Program-made: the position numbers and the translations under genes | The notes under the pieces: model-generated | What the model was told of the DNA's origin: nothing | Seen by the model: the letters and a program-made list of their open reading frames with translations, nothing else | The model's database searches: none | Shown: positions 52,679 to 61,663 of the stretch, in pieces | Numbering within the stretch: position 1 is the first letter of the stretch | Layout of the letters: each line of letters starts with the position of its first letter | NCBI RefSeq assembly: GCF_002975405.1 | Contig: NZ_PCPS01000008.1 | Coordinates: 62,001-126,000 of the forward strand | DNA: 64,000 nucleotides | From: Arthrobacter sp. MYb229 | GTDB taxonomy: Bacteria > Actinomycetota > Actinomycetes > Actinomycetales > Micrococcaceae | Reading direction: 5' to 3'

Positions 52679-54154
52679 TTGTCATCCTTGAATTCCATGA
52701 TTCTTCCCCTTTCGCGTAGCCGCCGCTCGGCAGCCCGAGTCCTTACCGGCACTTTGGCGGCCGGCCTCGTATTCACCGGCCTTTACCCCTGGGTCGAGGT
52801 GCCCAAGGCCTCCGCAGACACACAGTACGTGGTCAATGGGACCTTCGCCTCGGGGGTGTCGGGGTGGAAGACCAACTCGAAGCAGCAGAGCATTAGCCAC
52901 GTTGCGAATGGCCGAAATGGAGGCGCGGCACGGCTGTCGGCGACCACCGGTCCCGCCGGTTCCGTATTGAACGATCAGAAGTCCACCTTGACCAACGTTG
53001 CCGCCGGACAGACCTTCACCGCAACGGCCTGGGTCAAAGCGGAAGAACCAGGCATGGGTGGGCACCTGCGCGTCCGCGCTGTCGGCAACGATGGTGTCGA
53101 TACGCACCGTGAATACTTCCACCTGAAGGACACGAACTGGACCAAGGTCAACTTCACGTTCACCAACACCAGAGCCGGCGCGGATTTCGACTTGAACGTC
53201 GTAGCCTATGACCTGGCTGTTGGCACCGGGCTGCTCATCGACGATGTGAAACTGACGCCGGGAACGGACGCGGTCGATGCGGACCCGAATGATCAGATCG
53301 GCGGCTACCTCACCGAGGGCGGCACCTACAGCAAGATTGGTATCCCTTCCGAGGGCGCCTACTTCGGAGCCACCGTGGGAAGCAACGGCGATCCATCGTC
53401 CTTCGAGCAAGAAGTCGGTGGAAAATTGGGCATCCGCCGTACCTTCTACGGCCCTACCCAGGTGGACTGGGCCGTGGACAACGCAAAGACCGACATCGCG
53501 AGCAAGCGTATTCCTTGGATCAGTTTCAAGCTGCCCCATTCGTGGAATGACATGGCTGCGGGCAAGGGGGACGCCTGGGCCGAGGACCTGGTGGCCAAGC
53601 TCGATGCCTTGCAGGGACCGGTGTGGTTGACCTTCCACCACGAACCAGAGGGGGACGGTCCAATCAAGGACTGGGTGGCCATGCAGAAACACCTTTCACC
53701 GATCGTGAAGAGCTCCGACAACATCGCGTTCGCCACCATCCTGACCGGTTGGCATCAGGTCTCTGGCGAGGAGCAGTACTCGCTGGAAAATACGTGGCCC
53801 GGAGATGGACTTGTCGACATCGTTGGATTCGACGTGTACAACTACGACGAGACGGTCAAGGACGGCAAAGTGCGCGGCACGAGCCCGATGGACACCTATT
53901 TCCAGGAATTCGAGGCATTTTCCGCAAAACACGATGTTGAATGGGGAATCGGCGAAACCGGAATCAACAACGAAGCGGCCGCCTCGGATCCGGAATGGAT
54001 GCAACGCACCTATGACCAGATCGTCAACCGTGGAGGCATTGCGATGAGCTACTTTAATACCCACCTGAATTCGAGCACAACCTGGGAAATTACCGATAGT
54101 CTTAAGACTAAGCAATTTGGTGAAGTCCTGAAGGACTCAACCAAAATTAAATAG
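52679..54154 (+). CDS. Secreted glycoside hydrolase, GH26-like, with N-terminal carbohydrate-binding module
   Basis: A 491-residue exported protein. The signal peptide (RVLTGTLAAGLVFTGLYPW) ends near ASA-DTQ. Residues ~47-195 form a CBM4/9-like module (VVNGTFASGVSGWKTNS to LLIDDVKLTPG). The catalytic domain contains WLTFHHEPEGDG, where the Glu after His would be the acid/base, and WGIGETGINN with the likely nucleophile Glu, the pattern of GH26 endo-glycanases such as mannanases. It could trim the exopolysaccharide made by the locus. The start is probably the TTG at 52679 with GGAG upstream; an ATG at 52697 is the alternative. Confidence 0.82.
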   Translation: MSSLNSMILPLSRSRRSAARVLTGTLAAGLVFTGLYPWVEVPKASADTQYVVNGTFASGVSGWKTNSKQQSISHVANGRNGGAARLSATTGPAGSVLNDQKSTLTNVAAGQTFTATAWVKAEEPGMGGHLRVRAVGNDGVDTHREYFHLKDTNWTKVNFTFTNTRAGADFDLNVVAYDLAVGTGLLIDDVKLTPGTDAVDADPNDQIGGYLTEGGTYSKIGIPSEGAYFGATVGSNGDPSSFEQEVGGKLGIRRTFYGPTQVDWAVDNAKTDIASKRIPWISFKLPHSWNDMAAGKGDAWAEDLVAKLDALQGPVWLTFHHEPEGDGPIKDWVAMQKHLSPIVKSSDNIAFATILTGWHQVSGEEQYSLENTWPGDGLVDIVGFDVYNYDETVKDGKVRGTSPMDTYFQEFEAFSAKHDVEWGIGETGINNEAAASDPEWMQRTYDQIVNRGGIAMSYFNTHLNSSTTWEITDSLKTKQFGEVLKDSTKIK

Positions 54155-54164
54155 TCCGAGCGCT

Positions 54165-55382
54165 ATGGGGGGCAGCTCCGTGCCTAGCTTGCAGGTGAAC
54201 AGTCATGTTCCGATGGAAGGTGGGCCGGTGGCTGCCCTTTGCCATGCCCTCGGCGAATTAGGATTGGCCGGGAGGATTACGCTGGAACCGGTTGGGGTGG
54301 GCTCAGCCATGGACAGCCTGGTCATTATCCCGAGCCTCGATAACCCGCGCATCCTGGTTCCGGCGGGGCAGCGGAGGGCCGCAAGCGCTTCGCTGCAGCG
54401 TTACAGCGCAGATCTGGGGATCGCCACGCGGATGCAACGGCTGTTCGCCGCCCAGGCGGTGCGGCTTTGGGGGCCGCGGACCCCGATCGCCCGCCATCAG
54501 CTCCGTCTCGCGCGGGGGATCAACCAGGGGCTCATCGCCTACCTGTCCGAAAGTCTCGGTCAACCGGTGACGTTCAGCATGACCATCGGGAAGGTCCGCG
54601 CCAACCGGAAGCCGATTCTGCAGCTGTTCTCGACTTCCGGCGAAAGCCTTGGATTCGCGAAGGTCGGCAGCAATGAATTCACCGCACGGCTCGTGCGCCA
54701 AGAGGCGCAGACGCTGCGGGAGTTGGGCGAGCAGCGTCTGGAGCATCTGGAGTTTCCCAGCGTTTTGCATTCCGGTTCGTGGGGAGGCCTTGAATTGCTG
54801 GTCATGGGCACCTTGCCAACCACCGCACTGGCTCCGCCCAGGCGCCTGGCGCGCCTCAGGGCACGGGCGGAGGGAGAACTGCACCGGGTATTTTTCGCCG
54901 GCCGCAAGCCGCTGGGCAGTAGCCTGTGGCTCGCGAGCTGGCTATCGGCTGCCAGGCAGCACGAATCCCCGTCGCCGTTGTGGCAGCGATGGCGTACTGC
55001 CCTGGAGCAGCTGGAAGGTCGATACGGGTCGGAGCAACTGGAGTTCAGCGCCACCCACGGGGATTGGACCGCCTGGAATATGGCCGACTACCGCGGCCGA
55101 TTGCAGGTGTGGGACTGGGAAAGGTTCGCTGCGAATGTACCGGCAGGCCTTGACCGCCTGCATTTCGCGGTGCATGAGGCATTCGGACGTTCAGGAGTCA
55201 GCGAACGAACTCTGCGGGCTGTGCTGGGGGAGGCGAAACGCGGGGAACAAGCGCTCGCCGCCTGCTATCTCGCGGACCTGGCCGGCAGATACCTGCTCGG
55301 GGAGCGGGAGCAACAGGTGCAAGCGGTGCAGCAGAAAACCGCAGTACTGGTAGCTGTGCTGGAAACCATTTTGGGGGATTAG
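54165..55382 (+). CDS. Aminoglycoside-phosphotransferase-fold kinase-like protein in the polysaccharide locus
   Basis: A 405-residue cytoplasmic protein. The C-terminal half has the APH/choline-kinase catalytic loop (ATHGDWTAWNMADY, HGDxxxxN) and the metal-binding segment LQVWDWERFAANVPAG. The N-terminal part (to ~130) is family-specific. APH-fold kinases phosphorylate small alcohols or sugars; the substrate here is unknown, and its position between a hydrolase and a sulfotransferase suggests a polysaccharide-related molecule rather than drug resistance. The start is the ATG at 54165, 10 bp after the previous stop. The next gene follows by 3 bp. Confidence 0.78.
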   Translation: MGGSSVPSLQVNSHVPMEGGPVAALCHALGELGLAGRITLEPVGVGSAMDSLVIIPSLDNPRILVPAGQRRAASASLQRYSADLGIATRMQRLFAAQAVRLWGPRTPIARHQLRLARGINQGLIAYLSESLGQPVTFSMTIGKVRANRKPILQLFSTSGESLGFAKVGSNEFTARLVRQEAQTLRELGEQRLEHLEFPSVLHSGSWGGLELLVMGTLPTTALAPPRRLARLRARAEGELHRVFFAGRKPLGSSLWLASWLSAARQHESPSPLWQRWRTALEQLEGRYGSEQLEFSATHGDWTAWNMADYRGRLQVWDWERFAANVPAGLDRLHFAVHEAFGRSGVSERTLRAVLGEAKRGEQALAACYLADLAGRYLLGEREQQVQAVQQKTAVLVAVLETILGD

Positions 55383-55385
55383 CAA

Positions 55386-56279
55386 ATGATTGGGAACAGA
55401 ATACGCGCGCTGACCAAGCAGGCCAAAAAGGTGCTTCCGGCACCGGTGATCGGTGCTCTGCGTGCCGGGATGCAGGGCATAGGGATGCTGAGCGCTCCGG
55501 CGCGGACCTTGCCCGATTTCATCATCATCGGCGCGCAACGCAGCGGCACGACCTCGCTGTATCGATTGCTCTCGGCCCACCCAGCGGTCGCCCGTCCCAC
55601 CGCCTCCAAAGGGATCGGGTATTTCGACGTGAACTATGCCAGGGGCATGCGCTGGTACCGCGGACACTTTCCCCTGCGTTTGACCGCCGGCATCCTGCCA
55701 GGTTCCTCCGTCCGCCAAGTCTTTGAGAGCAGCGGCTACTACTGCTTCCATCCGCGAGCCGCCGAGCGGATTTCCAAGGACCTGCCCGGCGTCAAACTCG
55801 TGATGATGCTGCGCGACCCGGTGGAACGTGCCTATTCTGCCCACCGCCACGAACTGGTCCGCGGATTCGAGACGGAGGATTTCGAAACGGCCCTCGACCT
55901 GGAGGACCGCCGGCTGGCGGGAGAAAATCAGCGGCTCATCGACGATCCGCAATACCAGAGCCACAGCCACCGGCACCACGCGTATCTGCGCCGCGGCCTG
56001 TACGCCCAGCAAATTCGTCGGATCCACGAAGCCGTGGGCAGCGACCGGCTCTACCTGATGGACGCCGATGATTTCTTCCAGCACCCCATCGAGGAATTCA
56101 GGGCCTTGCTCAAGTGGCTGGGGCTGCCGGACTCTATTCCAGACAGTGTCCCGGCGGAAAACGCGCAACCTCGGGCCGCAATGGATGAACAGCTTCGTGC
56201 TCGGCTGCGTGACTATTTTGCCGCACCGGACAGCGAGCTCGCGGAGCTGATGGGCAAGACCCCTTCGTGGCGGCGCTAG
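55386..56279 (+). CDS. PAPS-dependent sulfotransferase
   Basis: A 297-residue enzyme of the sulfotransferase family. The 5'-phosphosulfate-binding loop is DFIIIGAQRSGTTSLYRLLS, and the 3'-phosphate-binding segment is VKLVMMLRDPVERAYSAHRH. The first ~40 residues are basic and may touch the membrane. It would transfer sulfate from PAPS to a sugar, probably on the polysaccharide or its lipid-linked unit. The start follows TTGGGGGATTAG. Sulfated surface glycans are uncommon in this group. No PAPS-synthesis genes are in the window. Confidence 0.88.
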   Translation: MIGNRIRALTKQAKKVLPAPVIGALRAGMQGIGMLSAPARTLPDFIIIGAQRSGTTSLYRLLSAHPAVARPTASKGIGYFDVNYARGMRWYRGHFPLRLTAGILPGSSVRQVFESSGYYCFHPRAAERISKDLPGVKLVMMLRDPVERAYSAHRHELVRGFETEDFETALDLEDRRLAGENQRLIDDPQYQSHSHRHHAYLRRGLYAQQIRRIHEAVGSDRLYLMDADDFFQHPIEEFRALLKWLGLPDSIPDSVPAENAQPRAAMDEQLRARLRDYFAAPDSELAELMGKTPSWRR

Positions 56280-56294
56280 CGAAGGACAGGGGAA

Positions 56295-57377
56295 TCACTG
56301 CAGGACAGCGGCAAGCAAACGGCTGGTGGCCTGCCCGTCTTCCAAGGGGCAGAATCGCTGCCTGAACATCTCGTAGCCCGGGGCAAAGCGATTGGCGTAG
56401 TCATCGAGCCGCAGTAGCTCGGCGATGAGTTCTTCCAGAGTTTGGGTGATGGGCCCGGGGGCCCACTGGTGATAGTCGAAGTACAGCCCGCGAGTTTGTT
56501 CGCTGTACTTCACCAGGTCATAGGGGTAGAGAATGATGGGTTTGCCGGTGACGGCGAAGTCATAGATCGCCGAAGAATAGTCCGATACCAAGACATCTGC
56601 CGCAAGGTAAAGGTCGGCAACCTCGGAGTACCTGCTGACGTCAACGACGCTGAGCCGGTCATCCTGCCACGTGCTGGCCTTGCTTTGCACCACCGTGTGA
56701 AGCCGGTTGAGCACCACGGTCCCGGCTGGCAGCAGTCGCGACATCAGTTTGTAGTCCATGGCGCTCGGGTCCCGAAAGCGACCGTGCTCGTCCTTGCTGT
56801 CATCCCGCCATGTCGGCGCGTAAAGCACCACGAGTTGATCCGGGGAAACCCCCAAACGGGCCCGCACGCGCTGGCGAATCCGCGGAGCCTGCGGCGAATT
56901 GAGGACGTCATTTCGTGGATATCCGGTCTCCAGGACAGGGCCGTCATAGCGGAACGCGGATCTGAGCAGTTCGGTGCACGTGGGGCTGGGGGACACCAGA
57001 TAGTCCCATTTGCGCACATCGCGAATGACCCGCCTCATGTGGGCCGAGAAACGTTTGGAGCTCGGATGCGATTCATCGAATCCGACCTTCTTCAGCGGTG
57101 TGCCATGCCAGCATTGAATATAGGTTACCCGTGGTCCCTTGAGCAGGTGCTTGGAGACGATGTCGTTGGCGACAAGGAAATCGGTGGTCAGCAGCTTGCG
57201 GAAATAGTCCGGGGAGTGCCGTTTTACGGGCGTGCAATTCTCTGGCAGACGGGCTCCTTCCGCTGCCACCCAATCCAGTCTGATCTCCGGGTGCAGCTTG
57301 CTCACGCCTTCGGAGATGGCTCGCGGGCTGTCGGCATACCGGCCCCGCCAGCTTTCAAACAGCATGGTGCGTACCAC
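56295..57377 (-). CDS. CDP-glycerol glycerophosphotransferase family protein
   Basis: A 360-residue TagB/TagF-like enzyme that transfers polyol phosphate in teichoic-acid-type polymers. Family motifs are TYIQCWHGTPLKKVGFD near residue 90, VLYAPTWRDDSKDEHG, and VLVSDYSSAIYDFAVTGKPI near the C-terminus, the last with the conserved DYSS. The N-terminus is short with no membrane helix, so it is peripheral. It is convergent with the sulfotransferase (gap of 15 bp) and follows the flippase gene by 4 bp in its own operon. It may decorate the polymer with glycerol phosphate or a related group. Confidence 0.88.
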   Translation of the reverse strand: MVRTMLFESWRGRYADSPRAISEGVSKLHPEIRLDWVAAEGARLPENCTPVKRHSPDYFRKLLTTDFLVANDIVSKHLLKGPRVTYIQCWHGTPLKKVGFDESHPSSKRFSAHMRRVIRDVRKWDYLVSPSPTCTELLRSAFRYDGPVLETGYPRNDVLNSPQAPRIRQRVRARLGVSPDQLVVLYAPTWRDDSKDEHGRFRDPSAMDYKLMSRLLPAGTVVLNRLHTVVQSKASTWQDDRLSVVDVSRYSEVADLYLAADVLVSDYSSAIYDFAVTGKPIILYPYDLVKYSEQTRGLYFDYHQWAPGPITQTLEELIAELLRLDDYANRFAPGYEMFRQRFCPLEDGQATSRLLAAVLQ

Positions 57378-57381
57378 TGGG

Positions 57382-58917
57382 TCATCCTTTCGCTTGGCCG
57401 GACTTCCGCTTGGGCAGAATGTGCCGGAATGTTGTCAGCCGAAGCCGCCGCCGGAAAACCCACAACGCCGCGAGGTACATCAGCACACCGGCACCCAGGG
57501 CAATCGCGAAGGGCAGGATGGCATGCGTGCCAGAGAGCGCCACAGGGAGCACGGGGCCGCCGAAACTGAGAATCGCGAGCACCGCAATGAGTGCGGCCTG
57601 CCCGCTGAAAGGATTGATTCGCAGTGCTAGGAAGACCCCGAAAAACGTGAGCACGTTGCGCAGCACAATGGCTGTGCCCCAAGCGAACGCGGCACCCTGC
57701 AACCCGAAGGCCGGAACAAAAACGAAGCACAAGCCGATATTGGCGGCCAAGCCGAGCAGCGAGATCACCAAGCTTGTGGTGCTCCGCCCGGACATCAACA
57801 GCATCGTGTCCAGCGGGCCGGCGGCAGTACCCAGCATCAAGGCCAAGCCCATCACCAGGACCACCATGCGAGCGGACGAGGTGCCGTAGTCCGGGCCGAA
57901 CAGCATGAGGTAATGATCCACGCCGACAATGGCCGTGATGTACAGGGGCCAAGCCAGTCCCATATTCCAAGAGGTCGCGGTCTTGAATACTGCTTCCAGG
58001 GTCTTGATCTGATCCATCGCCAGCAATTGGCTGAAGCGCGGTTGCAGAACCTGTTGTATTGCGTGGACTCCGAACTGCCCCAAGGCCACAAAACGGGTGG
58101 CGGCAGTGTACACAGCCGCCTCTGCCGGACCGATCAGCGCGGCGACAATGACAATATCGGCACGCTGGACGATGGACTGGGAGATCCGGGAGATGGCCCT
58201 TGGCCAGGAAAACGTCCAGAATTCTCGGGCGACGGCACGGACCTCGGGCCGGGCTGGGGCCGTGGTGCTCCGGTAGGGGCGGAACACGCGGCGAAAGAGG
58301 ACAACCGACAAGCCAGCGGCAACGGCATAGGGAATGGCCCAGCTCGCGGTAAGCCAGATCAGCGAGCCGCCCATCGCCGCCACCGCTAGCGCGCCCAGCG
58401 GCTGGAGGACCGGGCGAAGCAATTTTTCACTCAAGACGGTGCTCTGCACAGTTCCCAAGGCCCGTGCGGCCGCCAGGCTGAGATCGCCAAGGGCTGCCAT
58501 GGGCAGTAGGAGCATCAGCAGGATGATAGTCAGCTGGCCTTCGGTGCCATGCAGGCCGATAGTCGCGGCGATGTGTCCGGACAGCAGGCTGCCTGCAAGT
58601 GCCAAGAGCAGGGCGCAGCAGAGCACCGGGTTGCGCGCGGCGCGCAGCACCAGGGGCATGTGCCCCATCCGGTCCAGCGCCTGATAGCGCATGAGGAAGC
58701 GGGCCAGACCGGCATCGGTGCCCAGCGAGCAGATGCTCAGGGCGATCACGAAAATCGAGGTCGCGGTGAATAGGGCGCCGGCGGTGCGCTGCTCAAAGCT
58801 CTGGGTGACCACCACAATGAACGCGAAGTTCAGCAATGCCGCCACCGCCGCGCCGAGCACGTTTAAGCTACCGCTGCGGGCGATGCCCGCCAAATGGAGT
58901 TGAAGTTGGGCAGCCAT
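57382..58917 (-). CDS. Polysaccharide flippase (MATE/Wzx-type)
   Basis: A 511-residue integral membrane protein with about 14 hydrophobic helices. Typical parts are VLGAAVAALLNFAFIVVVTQ at the N-terminus, ISQSIVQRADIVIVAALIGP near the centre and AAVYTAATRFVALGQFGVHA after it. It would flip the lipid-linked repeat unit to the outer face of the membrane for polymerisation. It lies between the Wzz-like gene (3-bp gap) and the glycerophosphotransferase gene, forming a three-gene minus-strand operon. Confidence 0.9.
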   Translation of the reverse strand: MAAQLQLHLAGIARSGSLNVLGAAVAALLNFAFIVVVTQSFEQRTAGALFTATSIFVIALSICSLGTDAGLARFLMRYQALDRMGHMPLVLRAARNPVLCCALLLALAGSLLSGHIAATIGLHGTEGQLTIILLMLLLPMAALGDLSLAAARALGTVQSTVLSEKLLRPVLQPLGALAVAAMGGSLIWLTASWAIPYAVAAGLSVVLFRRVFRPYRSTTAPARPEVRAVAREFWTFSWPRAISRISQSIVQRADIVIVAALIGPAEAAVYTAATRFVALGQFGVHAIQQVLQPRFSQLLAMDQIKTLEAVFKTATSWNMGLAWPLYITAIVGVDHYLMLFGPDYGTSSARMVVLVMGLALMLGTAAGPLDTMLLMSGRSTTSLVISLLGLAANIGLCFVFVPAFGLQGAAFAWGTAIVLRNVLTFFGVFLALRINPFSGQAALIAVLAILSFGGPVLPVALSGTHAILPFAIALGAGVLMYLAALWVFRRRLRLTTFRHILPKRKSGQAKG

Positions 58918-58920
58918 GGA

Positions 58921-60498
58921 TCAGGTGGTCTTGCTTCCCGAAACTCCTTTGGACAAATGCTCGGAGCGGCCGGTGTCGGGGCGCGGCCGGTGCCGTGCCG
59001 GCTGAGCGTTCATGGGCCGGATGAGCAGGGCACGCAGCTCGGCGGCCAGGCTCACGCACACGTTCTGCGCGGCCCGGACATCCTTCCGCTTGGTGGTGCC
59101 CAGCTCGACCTCGACGAGCACGGTGGGTATGACGGACACGAGCCATTGGGTGATGGAAAGGTTCAGGTCTGGGGCGATCACCAGCACCGCATCGAATTCC
59201 TTGCCTGCGCTGATCAGGAACTCGTTGAGCCGCTCGGAAGAGAGCCCATTCTCATACTGCTTGATGAGTTCCCCCTGCCCAATGAGGCACAGCATCTGGT
59301 TTGAGCTCTGGCTCGCCTCCGCCAAGGTGCTTTGGCCGGCCAGCACCTCCCCAATGCCTGGCAGCTTGACGGTATTCCCGGATTCCACGGCTCTGCCGGT
59401 GGCGTCGATGACCAGCACCTTCAGCCCGGCCGAGGCCAGTATGTCGGCCACGGCGTTGTAGGAGAGCGGAAAATCGCACCCGCCATCGGCCGAGGCAATC
59501 AGCAGCACCCGGCGGTTGCTGTTTTGCACCATGCCCAGCAGTTCGGAGCGGAACTGCGTGAGCTTGGGAGAATTCCTGGCCAATGCAGGGTTGCTGCCAT
59601 TGGCCTCGCCGCGAGATAGCTCGGCTTCGTTCAACACTCGCAGGGCATTGACCCCGAAGGACTTCAGCTCATCGACCCGGCGCAGGACCTTGTTGCTCCG
59701 GGCCATGAACACCATGATCAGCATTCCCAGTCCCAAGCCCGCCAGAAGCCCGGCGAAAGCCAGCAATTCGCGCAGGCTCAGCAGCGCGGCACGATCCAGG
59801 GCTGCTGCGGTGACTACCTGCCCCGGGTCGATGCGGGTGGTCGCCAAAGTACTTTCCCGGGCACCGAGCGAAGCGATTTGCGAGGCTCCGGCGTTCAGCT
59901 GGGCTTCCAGCGTGGTGCGTTCCAAGGCAGTGATATTCGGCTTCCCGAGTTGTTCGCTCAGCTCGCCCATATTCGCGGTCAGCTTCTCGATCTCGTCGCG
60001 GATGCCGGTGATCTGCCCTTCAAGATAGGCGGCAGCCTGATCGCTGCGGAACTCCAGGAACGCATCGGCGAAGGCCTGCGCTCCGATCACCGCGGCGTCG
60101 GGGTCATCATTCTCGAAAGTGATCTCGATCAGCTGCGTGTTGGGCGGCACGGTGGTGGTCAACTGGCGCAGCAGGGAAAGCGGATCCGAGCCCTGCCCGG
60201 TGGACTCGATGACCTTCGCGGCGACCTTGTCTGATTTCAGCACCTGGGCTTCGGTGGTCAGGTTGACCAGCTGCTCACCTCGGGTGCCAGGATAGAAGGC
60301 ATTGCCATCCAGCGGCGTCACCAGGATCACCGTGGACGCGGTTTGCGCACGCGGAGCGGCGTGTCCAACCGCGAAACCGAGGCTTGCCCCCAACAAGGCC
60401 AGGACGGCGGCTATGACCCACATCTTTCTGGATGCGGACTTGAACAATGTCAAGCGAGATTTATGATCAGCGCGAGCTTCCAAGATTAGTTCCCCCAA
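58921..60498 (-). CDS. Wzz-type chain-length protein with degenerate BY-kinase domain
   Basis: A 525-residue membrane protein. Two helices (about residues 26-48 and 239-262) flank an extracytoplasmic Wzz domain with a coiled coil. The cytoplasmic C-terminal ~260 residues have the fold order of a bacterial tyrosine kinase, but the Walker A position reads RVLLIASADGGCDFPLSYNA instead of a GxxGxGKS/T loop. Walker A' is VLVIDATG, and there is no Tyr cluster at the end. The domain is therefore probably an inactive scaffold. It would control chain length and export. A divergent Alg14-like gene starts 134 bp away. Confidence 0.85.
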   Translation of the reverse strand: MGELILEARADHKSRLTLFKSASRKMWVIAAVLALLGASLGFAVGHAAPRAQTASTVILVTPLDGNAFYPGTRGEQLVNLTTEAQVLKSDKVAAKVIESTGQGSDPLSLLRQLTTTVPPNTQLIEITFENDDPDAAVIGAQAFADAFLEFRSDQAAAYLEGQITGIRDEIEKLTANMGELSEQLGKPNITALERTTLEAQLNAGASQIASLGARESTLATTRIDPGQVVTAAALDRAALLSLRELLAFAGLLAGLGLGMLIMVFMARSNKVLRRVDELKSFGVNALRVLNEAELSRGEANGSNPALARNSPKLTQFRSELLGMVQNSNRRVLLIASADGGCDFPLSYNAVADILASAGLKVLVIDATGRAVESGNTVKLPGIGEVLAGQSTLAEASQSSNQMLCLIGQGELIKQYENGLSSERLNEFLISAGKEFDAVLVIAPDLNLSITQWLVSVIPTVLVEVELGTTKRKDVRAAQNVCVSLAAELRALLIRPMNAQPARHRPRPDTGRSEHLSKGVSGSKTT

Positions 60499-60632
60499 GT
60501 TCTAATCCGCCGGGTATCGCTGTTCCCGGTAATGACTGTAATATACCTCTCATTTGCGCGTGATTCCGCAAAACCGGACGAATACTTTTTAAACCCCTGT
60601 TCGTCTGCACGCAAGATGAGTAATCTGGCCGG

Positions 60633-61085
60633 ATGGGAACACTTTTATTTGTGGGGTCCAGCGGGGGGCACCTGGCACAAATGCTGAGCATGGACGCTTG
60701 GTGGAAGCAGCACCGGCGCGCGTGGGTCACTTTCGACACCCCGGATGCCACAAGCGCATTGCAGGGCGAAGACGTCACCTGGGCCTATCATCCGACCACC
60801 CGGAATCCAGTGAACGCGATGCGGAACCTGTGGTTGTCGATCAAGGTGTTGCGAGCTCACCGGCCGACGGCGGTTATCAGTACCGGGGCCGGGGTGGCGC
60901 TGCCCTTCTTTTTGACCGCGCGGCTGATGGGTATTCCCACCGTCTACGTGGAGGTGTATGACCGCATCGACTCGCGCACGCTGACCGGTCGGCTGTGCCG
61001 TCCGCTGTCATCCGAATTCTGTGTCCAGTGGGAAGAGCAGCTGAAATATTATCCCGGTGCCAGCGTGATCGGACCGCTGCTGTGA
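60633..61085 (+). CDS. Alg14-like glycosyltransferase accessory subunit (PssD-like)
   Basis: A 150-residue protein with the N-terminal glycine-rich motif LLFVGSSGGHLAQMLSMDAW and PTAVISTGAGVALPFFLTAR in the middle. This is the Alg14/PssD half of a two-part UDP-sugar transferase, which anchors the catalytic partner at the membrane. The stop overlaps the next gene's GTG by 4 bp, as expected for obligate partners. The transferred sugar is unknown (GlcNAc or glucuronate are usual in the family). Confidence 0.9.
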   Translation: MGTLLFVGSSGGHLAQMLSMDAWWKQHRRAWVTFDTPDATSALQGEDVTWAYHPTTRNPVNAMRNLWLSIKVLRAHRPTAVISTGAGVALPFFLTARLMGIPTVYVEVYDRIDSRTLTGRLCRPLSSEFCVQWEEQLKYYPGASVIGPLL

Positions 61086-61657
61086 AATCCGCCAAACCAG
61101 ATGTCACGGTGCTGGCTTTGGTCGGGACCGACCACCACCCCTTCGATCGCATGGTCAACCTGGTTGACGAGTTGCTGGCAGGACATGATCCGTCGGACGG
61201 GGCGCTGAGCTGCCTGATCCAATTCGGCACCGCCCAGGCGCCCAGTTCCGCCCAGGGCAGGGACTTCCTGGCCAAGGACGAAGTCAAAGAGCACATCGAT
61301 CGAGCCGACCTGGTGCTGTGCCATGGCGGCCCGTCAACCATCGTGGAGATCCTGCGCAGCGGAAAGATGCCATTGGTGATGCCACGAGATCCGGAACGCG
61401 GAGAGCATGTGGACGGCCATCAACAGCGCTTTGCCCGGCATATGGCCGGACTGGGGCTGATCCAGCTGGTCGACTCGGTGCAACAAGTCCGTGCCGAAGT
61501 CGAGCAATTCACCGCTGGCGCCGACGAGCGGCTGAATCCCGGCATCGAATTGCCATCCCCGGCCGAGAGCGCCCTCCGGCTAGGCCGCATCGTGGACAGG
61601 CTGACCGCAGCGGCGCCGGCACAGCGATGGTGGCGCCGCGGCGGGCGGCGGCGGTAG
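61082..61657 (+). CDS. Alg13-like catalytic glycosyltransferase subunit (PssE-like)
   Basis: A 191-residue partner of the Alg14-like protein. The nucleotide-sugar-binding part reads ADLVLCHGGPSTIVEILRSG, then KMPLVMPRDPERGEHVDGHQ, typical of Alg13/MurG-type C-terminal domains. The start is the GTG at 61082, overlapping the upstream stop. The frame extends upstream but overlaps the Alg14-like gene. It ends 6 bp from the convergent GT2 gene, with a basic WWRRGGRRR tail. Confidence 0.88.
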   Translation: MKSAKPDVTVLALVGTDHHPFDRMVNLVDELLAGHDPSDGALSCLIQFGTAQAPSSAQGRDFLAKDEVKEHIDRADLVLCHGGPSTIVEILRSGKMPLVMPRDPERGEHVDGHQQRFARHMAGLGLIQLVDSVQQVRAEVEQFTAGADERLNPGIELPSPAESALRLGRIVDRLTAAAPAQRWWRRGGRRR

Positions 61658-61663
61658 CCAGGA

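Noticed and set aside
54165-55382. Aminoglycoside resistance gene
   Set aside because: The kinase loop is present, but the protein is embedded in a polysaccharide operon and its N-terminal part does not resemble resistance enzymes.
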